The notes: generated from the letters alone by a model not told the origin. A stretch of DNA of 64,000 bases from Nocardia inohanensis NBRC 100128 (GCF_001612945.1 NZ_BDBK01000002.1:434001-498000), one strand, 5' to 3'. Counted from the first letter of the stretch, positions 19,243 to 27,920 are shown. Program-made: numbers and translations.

Positions 19243-20862
19243 ATGAGCTCCTCCAGAACGTCCCTGGTTCGCCTGAGCGACAGCGAGCCGCGTGATCGGC
19301 CGCGCGAGCCGGTGCGGGCGAGCGCGGGCGGGGGCGGGTTCGGATCGTTGACGCCGGATCGGGCGCGGGTGCTGCTGTTCGTGGCGGCGCGGGCGTCGGC
19401 GGTGACCCTGCTGGTGATCGTGGTGCTGGTGCTGGGGACGCTGTTCGCGGCGGGCAGTTCGATGACGGGGGCCTCGGGGGCGATCGCGGCGAGCTGGCTT
19501 GCGGTGCATCAGGTTCCGCTGGTGATCGGCAAGACCGCGGTCGGGCTGTGGCCGCTGGTCCCGACCGGATTCATACTGTGGCTGGTGGCGCGGGACTGCG
19601 CACGCGCCGCCGAACCCGATTGCACGCGTGCGGATCTGGGCTGGATCGCGGGCGCGGCGGTGGGCGGCCCGCTGCTCATCACCGCGGTCTGCCTGGCGGT
19701 GGCCGACGACGCCTCGGGCGTGATGCCCCTGCAAGCACCGGACACCCTGGTCGCCTTCGCCTGGGTGATCGTCCTGCATCTGATCGCCGCCGCGGCGGGT
19801 ATCGGTTCCCGGCACTGGCGCGAACTCACCTACCTGCTGCCGATGCCCCTGCCGCACTGGGTGATTCCCGGCGTACAAGCGGGCTTCCGCGCGGTCGGCC
19901 GCCTGCTCGCGGTGGCGGGCGCGCTCACGCTGGTCTCGTTCCTGGCCCACTGGTCGCGCATCGGCGATACCTTCCACGCCGCCGGAAACTTCGTCGGCGT
20001 AATCGGTTTGATCCTGCTCTCCCTCGCCTACCTGCCGAACGTGCTGATCGACGCGGCGAGCGTGCTGCTCGGCGGCCAGGTGCACATCGGCCCCGGCTCC
20101 CTGAGCCTGTTCGCCATCGACGGCGCCCCGGTCCCCGCCGTCCCCATCGTCGCGGCCGTCCCCTCCGGCCCCGTGGCGGTCTGGTGGCTGGCCCTGCTCA
20201 TCGTCCCCGCGGCCGTCGGCATCCGCACCGGCCTGGATTGCGCACGCGCGAGCGATGATCGCCCCACCGCCCCCTGGGCCACCCTGACCGCGGCCGCCGT
20301 GGCGACCGTCCTGCTCGCCGCCCTCGGCGCGGTGGCCGGTGGAGACCTGGGCACCTTCGGCTGGATCGGCCCCGACGTCCTGCTCACCGCCGCCGCCACC
20401 TTCGCCTGGCTCGCCATCGCCGGCTACGTCGGCATGTTCGGCGGCCGCTGGTTCCTGCTCCCCGCAGCCGGCGGGGTAATGGGCGGCCTGCTCGGCCGAA
20501 AAGCCGCTCGCACCATCCGTTCCGACGACGACTACGACGACACCGATGACGCGTACGACTACGACGACCGCTATGACGACGAGTACGACGACTACACGGG
20601 CAACGACGACGCGGACGCTGACTACGCCGACGACGAATACGACGACGACTACGAAGAAGACGCCACCGCAACCTCCGACGACTACGACGACCAATACGAC
20701 GACTACCCCGATCAGGATCGCGGCGGCGCAATCGAACTGGACGGCGAACTCCTCGACGATGACGACGAGCCGGTAGCGACCCCACGCGGATACACCCCAC
20801 CCGACGACGCCCCCGACATCGTCGACGCCGAAGTCGTTGAGGGCAGCGAACGCGACAACTGA
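19243..20862 (+). CDS. perM: Cell division membrane protein PerM (DUF6350 family)
   Basis: A 539-residue polytopic protein with about ten hydrophobic helices between residues ~35 and ~420 (for example VTLLVIVVLVLGTLFAAG, LAYLPNVLIDAASVLLGG). Gene order Rv0954-like, perM, purN, purH matches M. tuberculosis, where PerM (Rv0955) stabilises FtsB/divisome function. The last ~110 residues are an extreme Asp/Tyr-rich tail (DDDYDD, DEYDDY, DDEYDDDYEED words), cytoplasmic by orientation. The start is uncertain: MSSSRTS at 19243 is preferred, but ATG at 19222 and a further GTG upstream stay open. The purN leader element overlaps its last four codons. Confidence 0.85.
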   Translation: MSSSRTSLVRLSDSEPRDRPREPVRASAGGGGFGSLTPDRARVLLFVAARASAVTLLVIVVLVLGTLFAAGSSMTGASGAIAASWLAVHQVPLVIGKTAVGLWPLVPTGFILWLVARDCARAAEPDCTRADLGWIAGAAVGGPLLITAVCLAVADDASGVMPLQAPDTLVAFAWVIVLHLIAAAAGIGSRHWRELTYLLPMPLPHWVIPGVQAGFRAVGRLLAVAGALTLVSFLAHWSRIGDTFHAAGNFVGVIGLILLSLAYLPNVLIDAASVLLGGQVHIGPGSLSLFAIDGAPVPAVPIVAAVPSGPVAVWWLALLIVPAAVGIRTGLDCARASDDRPTAPWATLTAAAVATVLLAALGAVAGGDLGTFGWIGPDVLLTAAATFAWLAIAGYVGMFGGRWFLLPAAGGVMGGLLGRKAARTIRSDDDYDDTDDAYDYDDRYDDEYDDYTGNDDADADYADDEYDDDYEEDATATSDDYDDQYDDYPDQDRGGAIELDGELLDDDDEPVATPRGYTPPDDAPDIVDAEVVEGSERDN

Positions 20863-20983
20863 TTTCGCGAGGATCGGGGTAACTCCCCGGGTACGCCCGA
20901 AATAGTCTCGGCACCCGACCGCCGGCCCGCATACGAGACGCCCCACGGCTCTCGAGCCGGGCGCTGAATATCCGGAGAGGCGG
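20851..20983 (+). ncRNA. Copy 1 of a duplicated leader element (purN upstream region), possible cis-regulatory RNA
   Basis: This 133-nt stretch is about three-quarters identical to 29609-29740. Shared blocks in order: GACAACTGATT, GGGTAACTC, a small hairpin CGGG-TACG-CCCG followed by AAAT, ACCGCCGGC, CGCAT, a hairpin ACGGCT..AGCCGGGCGCTGAA, and GGAGAGGCGGA. CCGCC (20919-20923) can pair with GGCGG near the end, covering a Shine-Dalgarno-like GGAGAGG. The first 12 nt overlap the end of perM. A second GGGAGAGGCGG follows at 21018, closer to purN. I do not recognise a known riboswitch class (not ZTP, THF, ydaO, TPP, FMN, SAM or cobalamin by motif). Confidence 0.55.
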
Positions 20984-21048
20984 ACGGGCCGGAACAGCGG
21001 TCAGGGCGCTTAACTGCGGGAGAGGCGGCACCGTTAGTCTTTAGGGCG

Positions 21049-21756
21049 ATGGCCATGCCCAGGCTGTCTCTTCCGCTCCGACTCACAGGGAGTAGTGCGC
21101 TGACGTCCACGCCCGCCCAGCTGCTACCGCCGACCGCGCCCGCGACCGTCGTGGTGCTGGCTTCCGGCACCGGCTCACTGCTGCGTTCGCTGCTCGCCGC
21201 GACTCAGGATTCCGGCTATCCGGCCAAGGTCGTCGCCGTGGGCGTGGATCGGGACTGTGCCGCGACCAAGCATGCCGAGGATTTCGGGATCCCGCATTTC
21301 AAGACGGCGCTGAGCGATTTCGACGGCCGCGCCGAATGGGATCGGGGCCTGACCGAAGCGGTTTCGAGCTTCGCCCCCGACCTGGTGGTTTCGGCCGGTT
21401 TCATGAAGATTCTCGGCCCGGTCTTCCTGGATCGCTTCGGCGGTCGCATCATCAACACCCATCCCGCGCTGCTGCCGGCTTTCCCGGGCGCGCACGGGGT
21501 GCGCGACGCGCTGGCGTACGGCGTGCGGGTTACCGGCTCCACCGTGCATCTGGTCGATGCCGGTGTCGATACCGGCCCGATTCTCGCGCAGGAGGCGGTC
21601 ACCGTGCTGCCCGATGACGACGAGTCGACCCTGCACGAACGCATCAAGGTCGTGGAGCGCCGGCTGCTGGCGGAAACCGTCGCCGCCGTCGCGACCCGAG
21701 GCATTGTCTCCGATGGACGAAAGGCAGTTATCCCAGATGAGCGAGTTCTCCGGTGA
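21049..21756 (+). CDS. purN: Phosphoribosylglycinamide formyltransferase
   Basis: A 235-residue enzyme that transfers a formyl group from 10-formyl-THF to GAR in purine synthesis. Seen: [15 protein letters not shown] (phosphate loop), [27 protein letters not shown] (catalytic Asn and His) and [13 protein letters not shown] (catalytic Asp). The N-terminal ~35 residues ([17 protein letters not shown]) are longer than in E. coli PurN, so a start further in is possible, but ATG codons at 21049 and 21055 follow AGGGCG. It overlaps purH by 4 nt (GTGA) and is therefore coupled to it. The duplicated leader element upstream could control both. Confidence 0.95.
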   Translation: MAMPRLSLPLRLTGSSALTSTPAQLLPPTAPATVVVLASGTGSLLRSLLAATQDSGYPAKVVAVGVDRDCAATKHAEDFGIPHFKTALSDFDGRAEWDRGLTEAVSSFAPDLVVSAGFMKILGPVFLDRFGGRIINTHPALLPAFPGAHGVRDALAYGVRVTGSTVHLVDAGVDTGPILAQEAVTVLPDDDESTLHERIKVVERRLLAETVAAVATRGIVSDGRKAVIPDERVLR

Positions 21757-23339
21757 GTGAACGCAAGCCGATCAAGCGGGCCCTCGTAAGTGTTTACGAC
21801 AAGACCGGTCTGATCGAACTGGCCACCGGTCTGCACAATGCGGGCGTGGAGCTGGTCTCGACCGGTTCGACCGCCGGCAAGATCGCCGACGCCGGCATCC
21901 CGGTCACCAAAGTGGAAGACCTGACCGGTTTCCCGGAGACCCTGGACGGCCGGGTCAAGACGCTGCACCCGCGCGTGCACGCCGGCATCCTCGCCGACAC
22001 CCGCAAGTCGGAGCATGTCGACCAGCTCGTCGAGCTCGGCGTGGAGGCTTTCCAGCTCGTCGTGGTGAACCTGTACCCGTTCACCCAGACCGTCGCCTCG
22101 GGCGCGAGCATCGACGAATCGGTGGAGCAGATCGATATCGGCGGCCCGTCCATGGTGCGCGCCGCCGCCAAGAACCACCCGTCGGTCGCCGTGGTCGTCT
22201 CCACCGGTGACTACGACAGTGTGATCGAGTCGGTGAAGTCCGGCGGGTTCACCTTCGCCGAGCGGACCGCCTTGGCCGCCAAGGCTTTCCAGCACACCGC
22301 TACCTACGATGTGGCCGTCGCCAGCTGGATGACCAGTGTCGCCGTCCCGGCCGCCGAGGCCGCCGCGGGCGTGGAAACCGAAGCCGCGCAGCGTTTCCCG
22401 GAGTGGATCGGCGCGACCTGGAACCGGGACGCGGTGCTGCGCTACGGCGAGAACCCGCATCAGGCCGCCGCGCTGTACACCAGTGAGGGCGGCGCGGCCG
22501 GTCTCGCGCAGGCACAGCAGTTGCACGGCAAGGAGATGTCGTACAACAACTACACCGACGCCGATGCCGCCTGGCGCGCCGCCTACGACTTCGACGAGCC
22601 GGCCGTGGCGGTCATCAAGCACGCCAATCCGTGCGGCATCGCGGTGGGCGCGGATATCGCCGAGGCGCACCGCAAGGCGCACGCCACCGATCCGGTCTCG
22701 GCGTACGGCGGCGTGATCGCGGCCAACCGCGAGGTCTCGGTGGAGATGGCCGAGCAGGTCGCCGAGATCTTCACCGAGGTCATCGTCGCCCCGTCCTACG
22801 CCGACGGTGCGGTGGAAGTGTTGCAGCGCAAGAAGAATGTGCGCGTGCTGATCGCCGAGCCCGCCACCCGCAAGGGCCCGGAGCTGCGTCCGGTGAGCGG
22901 CGGCGTGCTGCTCCAGGACCGCGACATCCTCGACGCCGAGGGCGACAACCCGGCCAACTGGACCCTCGCCACCGGCGAGGCGGCCGACGCGCAGACCCTC
23001 GCCGATCTCGAATTCGCTTGGCGCGCTTGCCGTGCCGTGAAGTCGAACGCGATTCTGCTGGCGAACGACGGCGCGGCCGTCGGCGTCGGCATGGGTCAGG
23101 TGAACCGGGTGGACTCCTGCAAGCTGGCCGTGGATCGCGCCGGTGAGCGCGCCAAGGGTGCGGTGGCCGCGTCGGACGCGTTCTTCCCGTTCTCCGACGG
23201 CCCGCAGATCCTGGTCGACGCGGGCGTGCGCGCCATCGTGCAGCCGGGCGGGTCGATTCGCGATACCGACACCATCGAGCTGTGCAAGGCGGCCGGCGTC
23301 ACGCTGTACCTGACCGGTTCCCGGCACTTCGCGCACTGA
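21753..23339 (+). CDS. purH: Bifunctional AICAR transformylase / IMP cyclohydrolase
   Basis: A 528-residue enzyme for the last two steps of IMP synthesis. The N-terminal IMP cyclohydrolase part shows [11 protein letters not shown], the GLVSTGGT-like [14 protein letters not shown] and [12 protein letters not shown]; the C-terminal transformylase shows [17 protein letters not shown] (catalytic Lys-His) and FFPFSDGPQ near the end. Length is typical. The GTG start overlaps the purN stop. The operon closes with a strong terminator 34 bp after the stop. Confidence 0.97.
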   Translation: MSERKPIKRALVSVYDKTGLIELATGLHNAGVELVSTGSTAGKIADAGIPVTKVEDLTGFPETLDGRVKTLHPRVHAGILADTRKSEHVDQLVELGVEAFQLVVVNLYPFTQTVASGASIDESVEQIDIGGPSMVRAAAKNHPSVAVVVSTGDYDSVIESVKSGGFTFAERTALAAKAFQHTATYDVAVASWMTSVAVPAAEAAAGVETEAAQRFPEWIGATWNRDAVLRYGENPHQAAALYTSEGGAAGLAQAQQLHGKEMSYNNYTDADAAWRAAYDFDEPAVAVIKHANPCGIAVGADIAEAHRKAHATDPVSAYGGVIAANREVSVEMAEQVAEIFTEVIVAPSYADGAVEVLQRKKNVRVLIAEPATRKGPELRPVSGGVLLQDRDILDAEGDNPANWTLATGEAADAQTLADLEFAWRACRAVKSNAILLANDGAAVGVGMGQVNRVDSCKLAVDRAGERAKGAVAASDAFFPFSDGPQILVDAGVRAIVQPGGSIRDTDTIELCKAAGVTLYLTGSRHFAH

Positions 23340-23372
23340 GTCGTAAGCGCTTGTAGCGCAAGGAAGTTCGAG

Positions 23373-23411
23373 GCCCGGCGGGATCGTTTCAGGCGATCCC
23401 GCCGGGCTTTT
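23373..23411 (+). terminator. Intrinsic terminator of purNH
   Basis: GCCCGGCGGGATCG (23373-23386), loop TTTCAGG, perfect return arm 23394-23407, then TTTT. It also faces the convergent lipoprotein gene ending at 23413. Confidence 0.92.
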
Positions 23412-23412
23412 C

Positions 23413-23874
23413 CTATGAGCCGCTGACGACCTGGCGGTTGCCGAGTGGGGACTTCAGCTGGATCTCCAGGCTGCCGAAGACGACGTTCATGGTGCACATC
23501 TTGCCGACGGCGTCGGCCCGAGTACCGCCGCGCAGTTCGACTTTGACCGTTTTGTCGGTTTCCGTAGTAGTGGCGTCCACGCCGTAACACTCCGGAATCC
23601 CGGTCTGGAAGTTCACCGCGATCTTGTCGTCGGTGATCCGGGTCCAGCTGTCGAAGCTGATGGCATGCGGTTTCACGATGGTCGGGTCGGCGGTGAACAT
23701 CCGGCCCAGCTGACCGGCGGGGGCCTCCGAGGGCGGGGCGGCCGCGGTGGTCGTGGCGGAGCTGGTATTCGATTGCCCGCCATCGGAATCCGAGCCGCCG
23801 CAGGCCGCGGCGGCCAGCAGTAGTGGCAGGGTGACGGCGATAGCGATCTTGTGGCGTCCACGAGTCCCGTACAT
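23413..23874 (-). CDS. Small lipoprotein of unknown function
   Basis: A 153-residue secreted lipoprotein. Signal peptide: basic start (MYGTRGRHK), hydrophobic core IAIAVTLPLLLAAAA and lipobox LLAAAAC-GG with Cys25. A Ser/Thr/Ala-rich linker is followed by a compact ~90-residue domain with two Cys (PECYG and GKMCTMN) that may form a disulfide. I do not recognise the domain. ATG at 23872-23874; the frame is open further upstream but the signal peptide fixes the start. It is convergent with purH. Confidence 0.82.
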   Translation of the reverse strand: MYGTRGRHKIAIAVTLPLLLAAAACGGSDSDGGQSNTSSATTTAAAPPSEAPAGQLGRMFTADPTIVKPHAISFDSWTRITDDKIAVNFQTGIPECYGVDATTTETDKTVKVELRGGTRADAVGKMCTMNVVFGSLEIQLKSPLGNRQVVSGS

Positions 23875-24090
23875 GGCGATCACCCTAGTCCGCCGACACC
23901 GTACAGCCGGTTTCGAGCATTCGAGGTGAGGATGTGGCGAACATCTAGCGACACGCGGCCGAAACTTTGATTCACGCGGCGCGTATCCCTGCGGTGACCG
24001 GTCGTTCGTTGGTAATTTTGTGACAGATGTGCGAATGCAGTTCAGTGCCATCGACTTATCTGCTTGATCCCCCTCCGGAAAGGACGCACC

Positions 24091-24654
24091 GTGGGCGACT
24101 CGTTGAAGGCCGGCGAAGAACTCAAATTGGGAGAGTCGCTCAAGGGCGGCGCTTACTCCCTCACCCTGCAAGAGGATGGCAACCTGGTGCTGTCCGAGCC
24201 TGACGGCAACGTCGTGTGGGCCGCGGGCACCAATGGTCAGGGCGTGGAACGCGCGACCCTGCAAGACGACGGCAACTTCGTCGTTTACAAGTCCGACGGC
24301 GCCGCCTGGTCCACCGAGACCAATGGCAAGTCGGCCGACCGCCTGGTCGTGCAGCCCGACCGCAACGTCGTGCTCTACGGCACCGACGGCTCCGCGCTGT
24401 GGAACTCGGGCACCAACACCGACAACCCGCTCCCGGCTCCGGTCGAGGAGGTCCACACCGAGGCCGCCGCGGTCGAGGATGTGCCGCCGCCGCCCCCGGC
24501 CGCCCAGACCTACACGGTCGAGTCCGGCGACACCCTGTGGGCCATCGCCGAGCGCTTCTACGGTGACGGCAACCGCTACCCGGAAATCGCCGCCGCCTCC
24601 GGCATCGACAACCCGGATGCCATCAACCCGGGCCAGGTTCTGACCATCCCGTAA
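24091..24654 (+). CDS. Bulb-type lectin (mannose-binding) plus LysM protein
   Basis: A 187-residue two-domain protein. Residues ~1-115 form a B-lectin domain with three repeats of the QxDxNxVxY mannose-binding pattern: QEDGNLVLS (first, degenerate at the last position), QDDGNFVVY and QPDRNVVLY. After a Pro/Glu linker, residues ~138-187 are a LysM peptidoglycan-binding domain (YTVESGDTLWAIAERFYG, ending GQVLTIP). The GTG start follows GGAAAGGA; there is no signal peptide, so any export must be non-classical or the protein acts after release. The combination suggests binding of glycans at the cell surface; a bacteriocin-like role is only a possibility. Confidence 0.88.
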   Translation: MGDSLKAGEELKLGESLKGGAYSLTLQEDGNLVLSEPDGNVVWAAGTNGQGVERATLQDDGNFVVYKSDGAAWSTETNGKSADRLVVQPDRNVVLYGTDGSALWNSGTNTDNPLPAPVEEVHTEAAAVEDVPPPPPAAQTYTVESGDTLWAIAERFYGDGNRYPEIAAASGIDNPDAINPGQVLTIP

Positions 24655-24682
24655 ATCGCGTCAACCGCGGGATGAAAACCGA

Positions 24683-24716
24683 AGTCCCCCGAGTGCTTCC
24701 GCACTCGGGGGACTTT
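24683..24716 (+). terminator. Intrinsic terminator of the lectin-LysM gene
   Basis: AGTCCCCCGAGTGC (24683-24696), loop TTCC, perfect return arm to 24714, then TTTC. Confidence 0.88.
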
Positions 24717-24720
24717 CACG

Positions 24721-24910
24721 TTTGGGGCGGGCCGAACCCGCGATGCAGTTTCCGGGGCGGGCCGAACCCGTGATCGGGTTTCCGGTGCGGAGCCGCCGCC
24801 CGCTGGGTTCCGGTTTCCGGTGCGGAGCCGCCGCCTGCTTGATCAAGGTTCGAGGGGCGGAGCCGCCGCCTGCTTTATTCGGGGTTCGAGGGGCGGAGCC
24901 CCTCGGTTCC
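24721..24910. repeat. Imperfect tandem repeat array, about 30-35 bp per unit
   Basis: Five to six degenerate units follow one another. The first two share GGGGCGGGCCGAACCCG; the next ones share TGCGGAGCCGCCGCC or GGGGCGGAGCCGCCGCC, each introduced by GTTTCCGG or GGTTCGAG. The last unit ends in the palindrome GAGGGGCGGAGCCCCTC. It is non-coding, between the lectin gene and rpsR. Together with the two terminators it fills the 337-bp gap 24655-24991. Confidence 0.65.
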
Positions 24911-24924
24911 TCCTACATCAAGTA

Positions 24925-24954
24925 GGGCCCCCGATGCGTAAGCATCGGGGGCCC
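24925..24954 (-). terminator. Terminator of the zinc-independent ribosomal protein operon
   Basis: GGGCCCCCGATGC (24925-24937), loop GTAA, perfect return arm 24942-24954. It lies 38 bp beyond the rpsR stop. Confidence 0.8.
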
Positions 24955-24991
24955 TTGGCTTTTCATCCCCGGAGGGGAAGCGTCGCCAGCC

Positions 24992-25246
24992 CTACCGGCT
25001 GGTGAAGGGGAGCAACGCCATCTCTCGGGCGTTCTTCACGGCGACGGCGACCTGGCGCTGCTGCTGCGGGGTCAGGCCCGTCACGCGGCGCGAGCGGATC
25101 TTGCCGCGGTCGGAGATGAACGTGCGGAGCAGGTTCACATCCTTGTAGTCGACGGTTTCGACGCCGGCGGAGATCAACGGGTTCTTCTTGGGCCGGCGGG
25201 CCTGCTCGGCGCGGACCTTCTTCGACGGTGCTCGCTTCACTGCCAT
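24992..25246 (-). CDS. rpsR: 30S ribosomal protein S18, zinc-independent paralogue
   Basis: An 84-residue S18 ([19 protein letters not shown] and [29 protein letters not shown]-type signature, in two parts). It contains no cysteine, unlike zinc-ribbon S18, so it belongs to the C-minus class made during zinc starvation. It is the last gene of rpmB-rpmG-rpsN-rpsR, 34 bp after rpsN, under the Zur-box-like site at 26041. A housekeeping C-plus copy should exist elsewhere in the genome. Confidence 0.95.
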   Translation of the reverse strand: MAVKRAPSKKVRAEQARRPKKNPLISAGVETVDYKDVNLLRTFISDRGKIRSRRVTGLTPQQQRQVAVAVKNAREMALLPFTSR

Positions 25247-25280
25247 GTCAGCGGTTCCTTACTCACGAGATCGTGGATGC

Positions 25281-25586
25281 TTACCAGCTCGATTTGTGCA
25301 CACCGGGCAGTTCTCCCCGGTGAGCCATCTCACGCACGCGCACTCGCGAGAGACCGAACTTCCGGAGATGACCACGCGGGCGTCCGTCCGCGGCGTCCCG
25401 ATTGCGCAATCGTACCGGACTGGCATCGCGCGGCAGCTTGGCCAGCGCGGACTGTGCGGCGGCCTGTTCCTCGGGGGAGGAGGTGGGCTTGCGGATGATC
25501 TCCTTGAGCTCCGCGCGCCGCTCGGCGTAGCGCGCCACGATCCGTTTGCGCTCTTCGTTTTTGGCGATCTTCGACTTCTTGGCCAC
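25281..25586 (-). CDS. rpsN: 30S ribosomal protein S14, zinc-independent long form
   Basis: A 101-residue S14 of the long class ([13 protein letters not shown] at the start; [13 protein letters not shown] and [18 protein letters not shown] at the end). The short zinc-binding S14 is ~61 residues with two CxxC pairs; these are absent here. GTG start one base after the rpmG stop, so translation is coupled. Replaces the zinc form when zinc is scarce. Confidence 0.95.
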   Translation of the reverse strand: MAKKSKIAKNEERKRIVARYAERRAELKEIIRKPTSSPEEQAAAQSALAKLPRDASPVRLRNRDAADGRPRGHLRKFGLSRVRVREMAHRGELPGVHKSSW

Positions 25587-25587
25587 G

Positions 25588-25758
25588 TCAGCGGTCCTCG
25601 CGGAACTCGACGTGGCGGCGCACCACCGGGTCGTACTTCTTGAGCACCATCCGGTCGGGATCATTGCGCCGGTTCTTGCGGGTCACGTAGGTGTACCCGG
25701 TCCCGGCGGTGGACTTGAGTTTGATGACCGGTCGGATATCGGTCGATTTCGATGCCAT
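25588..25758 (-). CDS. rpmG: 50S ribosomal protein L33, zinc-independent paralogue
   Basis: A 56-residue L33: [19 protein letters not shown], then [20 protein letters not shown] and [11 protein letters not shown]. It has no CxxC pair, marking it as the C-minus form. It starts 13 bp after rpmB and its stop is one base before the rpsN start. Confidence 0.95.
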   Translation of the reverse strand: MASKSTDIRPVIKLKSTAGTGYTYVTRKNRRNDPDRMVLKKYDPVVRRHVEFREDR

Positions 25759-25771
25759 CCAACGGCTCCCT

Positions 25772-26008
25772 TCAGAGTTTCTCGCCGCGCGCCCGCAGCC
25801 GGGCCACGACCGCTTCGATGCCGTCGCGGTCGATGGTCTTGATGCCCTTGGCCGAGACGTTCAGCGTGATGCGCCGGCCTTCGCTGGGCAGGTAGTAGGT
25901 CTTGCGCTGGATATTGGGGTCCCAGCGCCGGTTGGTTCGCTTGTGCGAGTGCGACACGGACTTGCCGAAGCCGGGCTTCCGGCCCGTGACCTGGCAGATG
26001 GCCGACAT
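25772..26008 (-). CDS. rpmB: 50S ribosomal protein L28, zinc-independent paralogue
   Basis: A 78-residue L28 ([40 protein letters not shown]). Only one cysteine remains, so the usual zinc-binding set is missing. First gene of the C-minus operon; its start lies 33 bp from the Zur-box-like site, which would block transcription when zinc is plentiful. Confidence 0.95.
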   Translation of the reverse strand: MSAICQVTGRKPGFGKSVSHSHKRTNRRWDPNIQRKTYYLPSEGRRITLNVSAKGIKTIDRDGIEAVVARLRARGEKL

Positions 26009-26040
26009 GGGCACTCCCTTCCAGTGTTTCTTACTGCTGA

Positions 26041-26056
26041 TGACAATCGTTTTCGA
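26041..26056 (-). promoter_or_regulatory. Zur-box-like site before rpmB
   Basis: TGACAATCGTTTTCGA resembles the mycobacterial Zur box TGAAAATCATTTTCA. It faces the rpmB operon. Confidence 0.8.
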
Positions 26057-26095
26057 CAACGAATGTATTCCAAGGTACCCTCGGCAACCGGTAAA

Positions 26096-26111
26096 TGAAA
26101 ATCGTTGTCGA
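26096..26111 (+). promoter_or_regulatory. Zur-box-like site before the mrf-like gene
   Basis: TGAAAATCGTTGTCGA, 12 bp before the GTG start and partly ahead of the ribosome binding site AAAGGGG. A second Zur-type operator for the divergent gene. Confidence 0.8.
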
Positions 26112-26122
26112 AAGGGGTCCCG

Positions 26123-27439
26123 GTGGCCATCCGACCCACGCCCGAACCCGAGCGCGACCGCCGCACACCAGTCCTGGTGCTGGCCGGACTCCCGGGCCGC
26201 GCCGCCGACGGCGTGGACCGGGCCGCGCGCCTGCTCGGTACCGAACCGGGCACCGTCGTGGTCCGCCACGACCTGTCCGAACTGCGCGAAGGCGTGGTGC
26301 GCCGCTCGGTCCAGGCGGACGGCCGGGAAACCGTCAGCGTGCTGGAGCTCGCACACGGCTGCGTCTCCTGCACCCTGCGCGCCGACCTGCTGCCCTACCT
26401 GTGCCTGCTGGCGGAGCGAGATTCGGTGCGGCGCATCGTGCTCGCGCTGGACCCGGCCTTCGAGGCGGAGGCGGTGTGCCAGGCCATCACCGATGTGGTG
26501 GTGACCGGGGTGGTCGGCCGGGTTGACGGCCCGGCCGGGCGCAGCGTCCGGATCGACGCGGTGCTCACCGGCCTCGATGCCCGCGACTGGCTGGCCGACG
26601 CCACCGGTGACGAGACCCTCGCCGACCGCGGGCACGCCACCGCCGACGATGAGCGCACCGTGGCCCAGCTCGCCGTCGGCCAGGTCGAATTCGCCGATGC
26701 ATTGATCGTTTTCGACGGCGGCGCGGAGCTGCACGACCGCCTGCGCACGTGTGCGGTACTGGCCCGGCTCGCCCCGCAGTCCCCGACGGCCTTCGTCACC
26801 ACGCCCGAGGCGCTGGACGCGGAGGAGTTGAACCGGCTGCTGCGGCTGATTCCGGAGACCGCGCGCCGCGGCGCGCCCTTCGATCCGCACGCGCCGCTGC
26901 TGCGCGGGCAGCCGCCGCTGGACTCGGATTCCGGTGTGACGCTGATGGAATTCGCGACCGACCGCCCGTTCCATCCCGATCGGCTGCATTCGGCCATCGA
27001 TGTGCTGCTCGACGGCGTGGTCAGCGTACGCGGCCGGGTCTGGCTCGCCACCCAGCCGGCCGAGGTGGTGTGGCTGGAGTCCGCCGGTGGCGGGCTGCGG
27101 GTGGGCGGGGCCGGGAAATGGCTGGCGGCAATGAGTTCCGAAGAGCTCGCCGAGGTCGATCCGGAGCGGCGGCTGATGGCGTCGTTGCGCTGGCACGAGA
27201 ACTTCGGTGACCGCCACACCTCGCTGGTGATCCTGGTCGCCGATGCCGATCCGGAGGAGATCCGCCATGCCTTGCACTGGGCGCTGGTGGACGACGACGA
27301 GCTGCGGCAGGTGCGGTTCGCGCCGGAGCGAGTGGCGTTGTGGCAGGACCCATTCGGCGATCAGCACGAAGAGCCTTGTGACAGTACGAAATCCACGCCG
27401 GTCAGCGGCGACGGGACTTCCCGCAATAACGAAAGGTGA
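26123..27439 (+). CDS. mrf: COG0523-like protein, Mrf (MPY recruitment factor) homologue
   Basis: A 438-residue protein of the CobW/COG0523 superfamily. The metal-site motif HGCVSC is present (about residue 82), as is the C-terminal CobW-type region ([48 protein letters not shown]). The expected P-loop GxxGxGKT is degenerate ([10 protein letters not shown]), so GTPase activity is doubtful. Mycobacterial Mrf (Rv0106) looks the same, lies beside C-minus ribosomal genes, and helps load the hibernation factor MPY on zinc-free ribosomes. The GTG at 26123 follows AAAGGGG; a TTG 18 bp upstream is less likely. It leads rpmE2 and rpmF. Confidence 0.85.
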   Translation: MAIRPTPEPERDRRTPVLVLAGLPGRAADGVDRAARLLGTEPGTVVVRHDLSELREGVVRRSVQADGRETVSVLELAHGCVSCTLRADLLPYLCLLAERDSVRRIVLALDPAFEAEAVCQAITDVVVTGVVGRVDGPAGRSVRIDAVLTGLDARDWLADATGDETLADRGHATADDERTVAQLAVGQVEFADALIVFDGGAELHDRLRTCAVLARLAPQSPTAFVTTPEALDAEELNRLLRLIPETARRGAPFDPHAPLLRGQPPLDSDSGVTLMEFATDRPFHPDRLHSAIDVLLDGVVSVRGRVWLATQPAEVVWLESAGGGLRVGGAGKWLAAMSSEELAEVDPERRLMASLRWHENFGDRHTSLVILVADADPEEIRHALHWALVDDDELRQVRFAPERVALWQDPFGDQHEEPCDSTKSTPVSGDGTSRNNER

Positions 27440-27443
27440 TGTG

Positions 27444-27719
27444 ATGAAACAAGGAATCCATCCCGATTACCACCCGGTGGTCTTCGAAGATGTCAGTACC
27501 GGAAAGCGTTTCCTGACCCGGTCGACCGCGGTGTCGACGCGCACGATCGAGTGGGAGGACGGGAATACCTACCCGCTGCTGGTCGTCGATGTCACTTCCG
27601 ATTCGCACCCCTTCTGGACGGGTAACCAGCGCGTCCTCGATACCGCCGGCCGGGTCGAGAAGTTCGAGCGCCGTTACGGCAAACGGGTGCGGAATTCGGC
27701 CACCGGAAAGGAGAACTAG
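27444..27719 (+). CDS. rpmE2: 50S ribosomal protein L31 type B
   Basis: A 91-residue type B L31 ([43 protein letters not shown]). It lacks the zinc-binding cysteines of type A L31 and is the zinc-starvation form. ATG with GAAAGG upstream; begins 4 bp after the mrf-like gene and 2 bp before rpmF, so all three are one unit. Confidence 0.96.
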   Translation: MKQGIHPDYHPVVFEDVSTGKRFLTRSTAVSTRTIEWEDGNTYPLLVVDVTSDSHPFWTGNQRVLDTAGRVEKFERRYGKRVRNSATGKEN

Positions 27720-27721
27720 CA

Positions 27722-27895
27722 ATGGCGGTTCCGAAGCGGCGGATGTCGCGAGCCAATACCCACAGTCGCCGTTCCCAGTGGAAGGCGACCCCGGTTGATC
27801 TGGTCCCGGTCAAGGTCGACGGCGTCGTCCACCGGGTCCCCCGCAAGCTGGCGCGAGCGGTCGAACGCGGTCTGATCGACCTGGACAAACTCTGA
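27722..27895 (+). CDS. rpmF: 50S ribosomal protein L32
   Basis: A 57-residue L32 ([20 protein letters not shown], then [18 protein letters not shown]). No cysteines, consistent with the non-zinc form. Last gene of the mrf-rpmE2-rpmF unit, followed by a terminator. Confidence 0.95.
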   Translation: MAVPKRRMSRANTHSRRSQWKATPVDLVPVKVDGVVHRVPRKLARAVERGLIDLDKL

Positions 27896-27920
27896 GCAGG
27901 CTCCGCTTGCGTGCGGACTC

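Noticed and set aside
18532-20946. Minus-strand open frame opposite perM with Val/Gly-rich start
   Set aside because: The Val-rich part is the complement of the Asp/Tyr codons of the PerM tail.
24721-24910. CRISPR array
   Set aside because: The units are contiguous and degenerate, with no unique spacers and no cas genes nearby.
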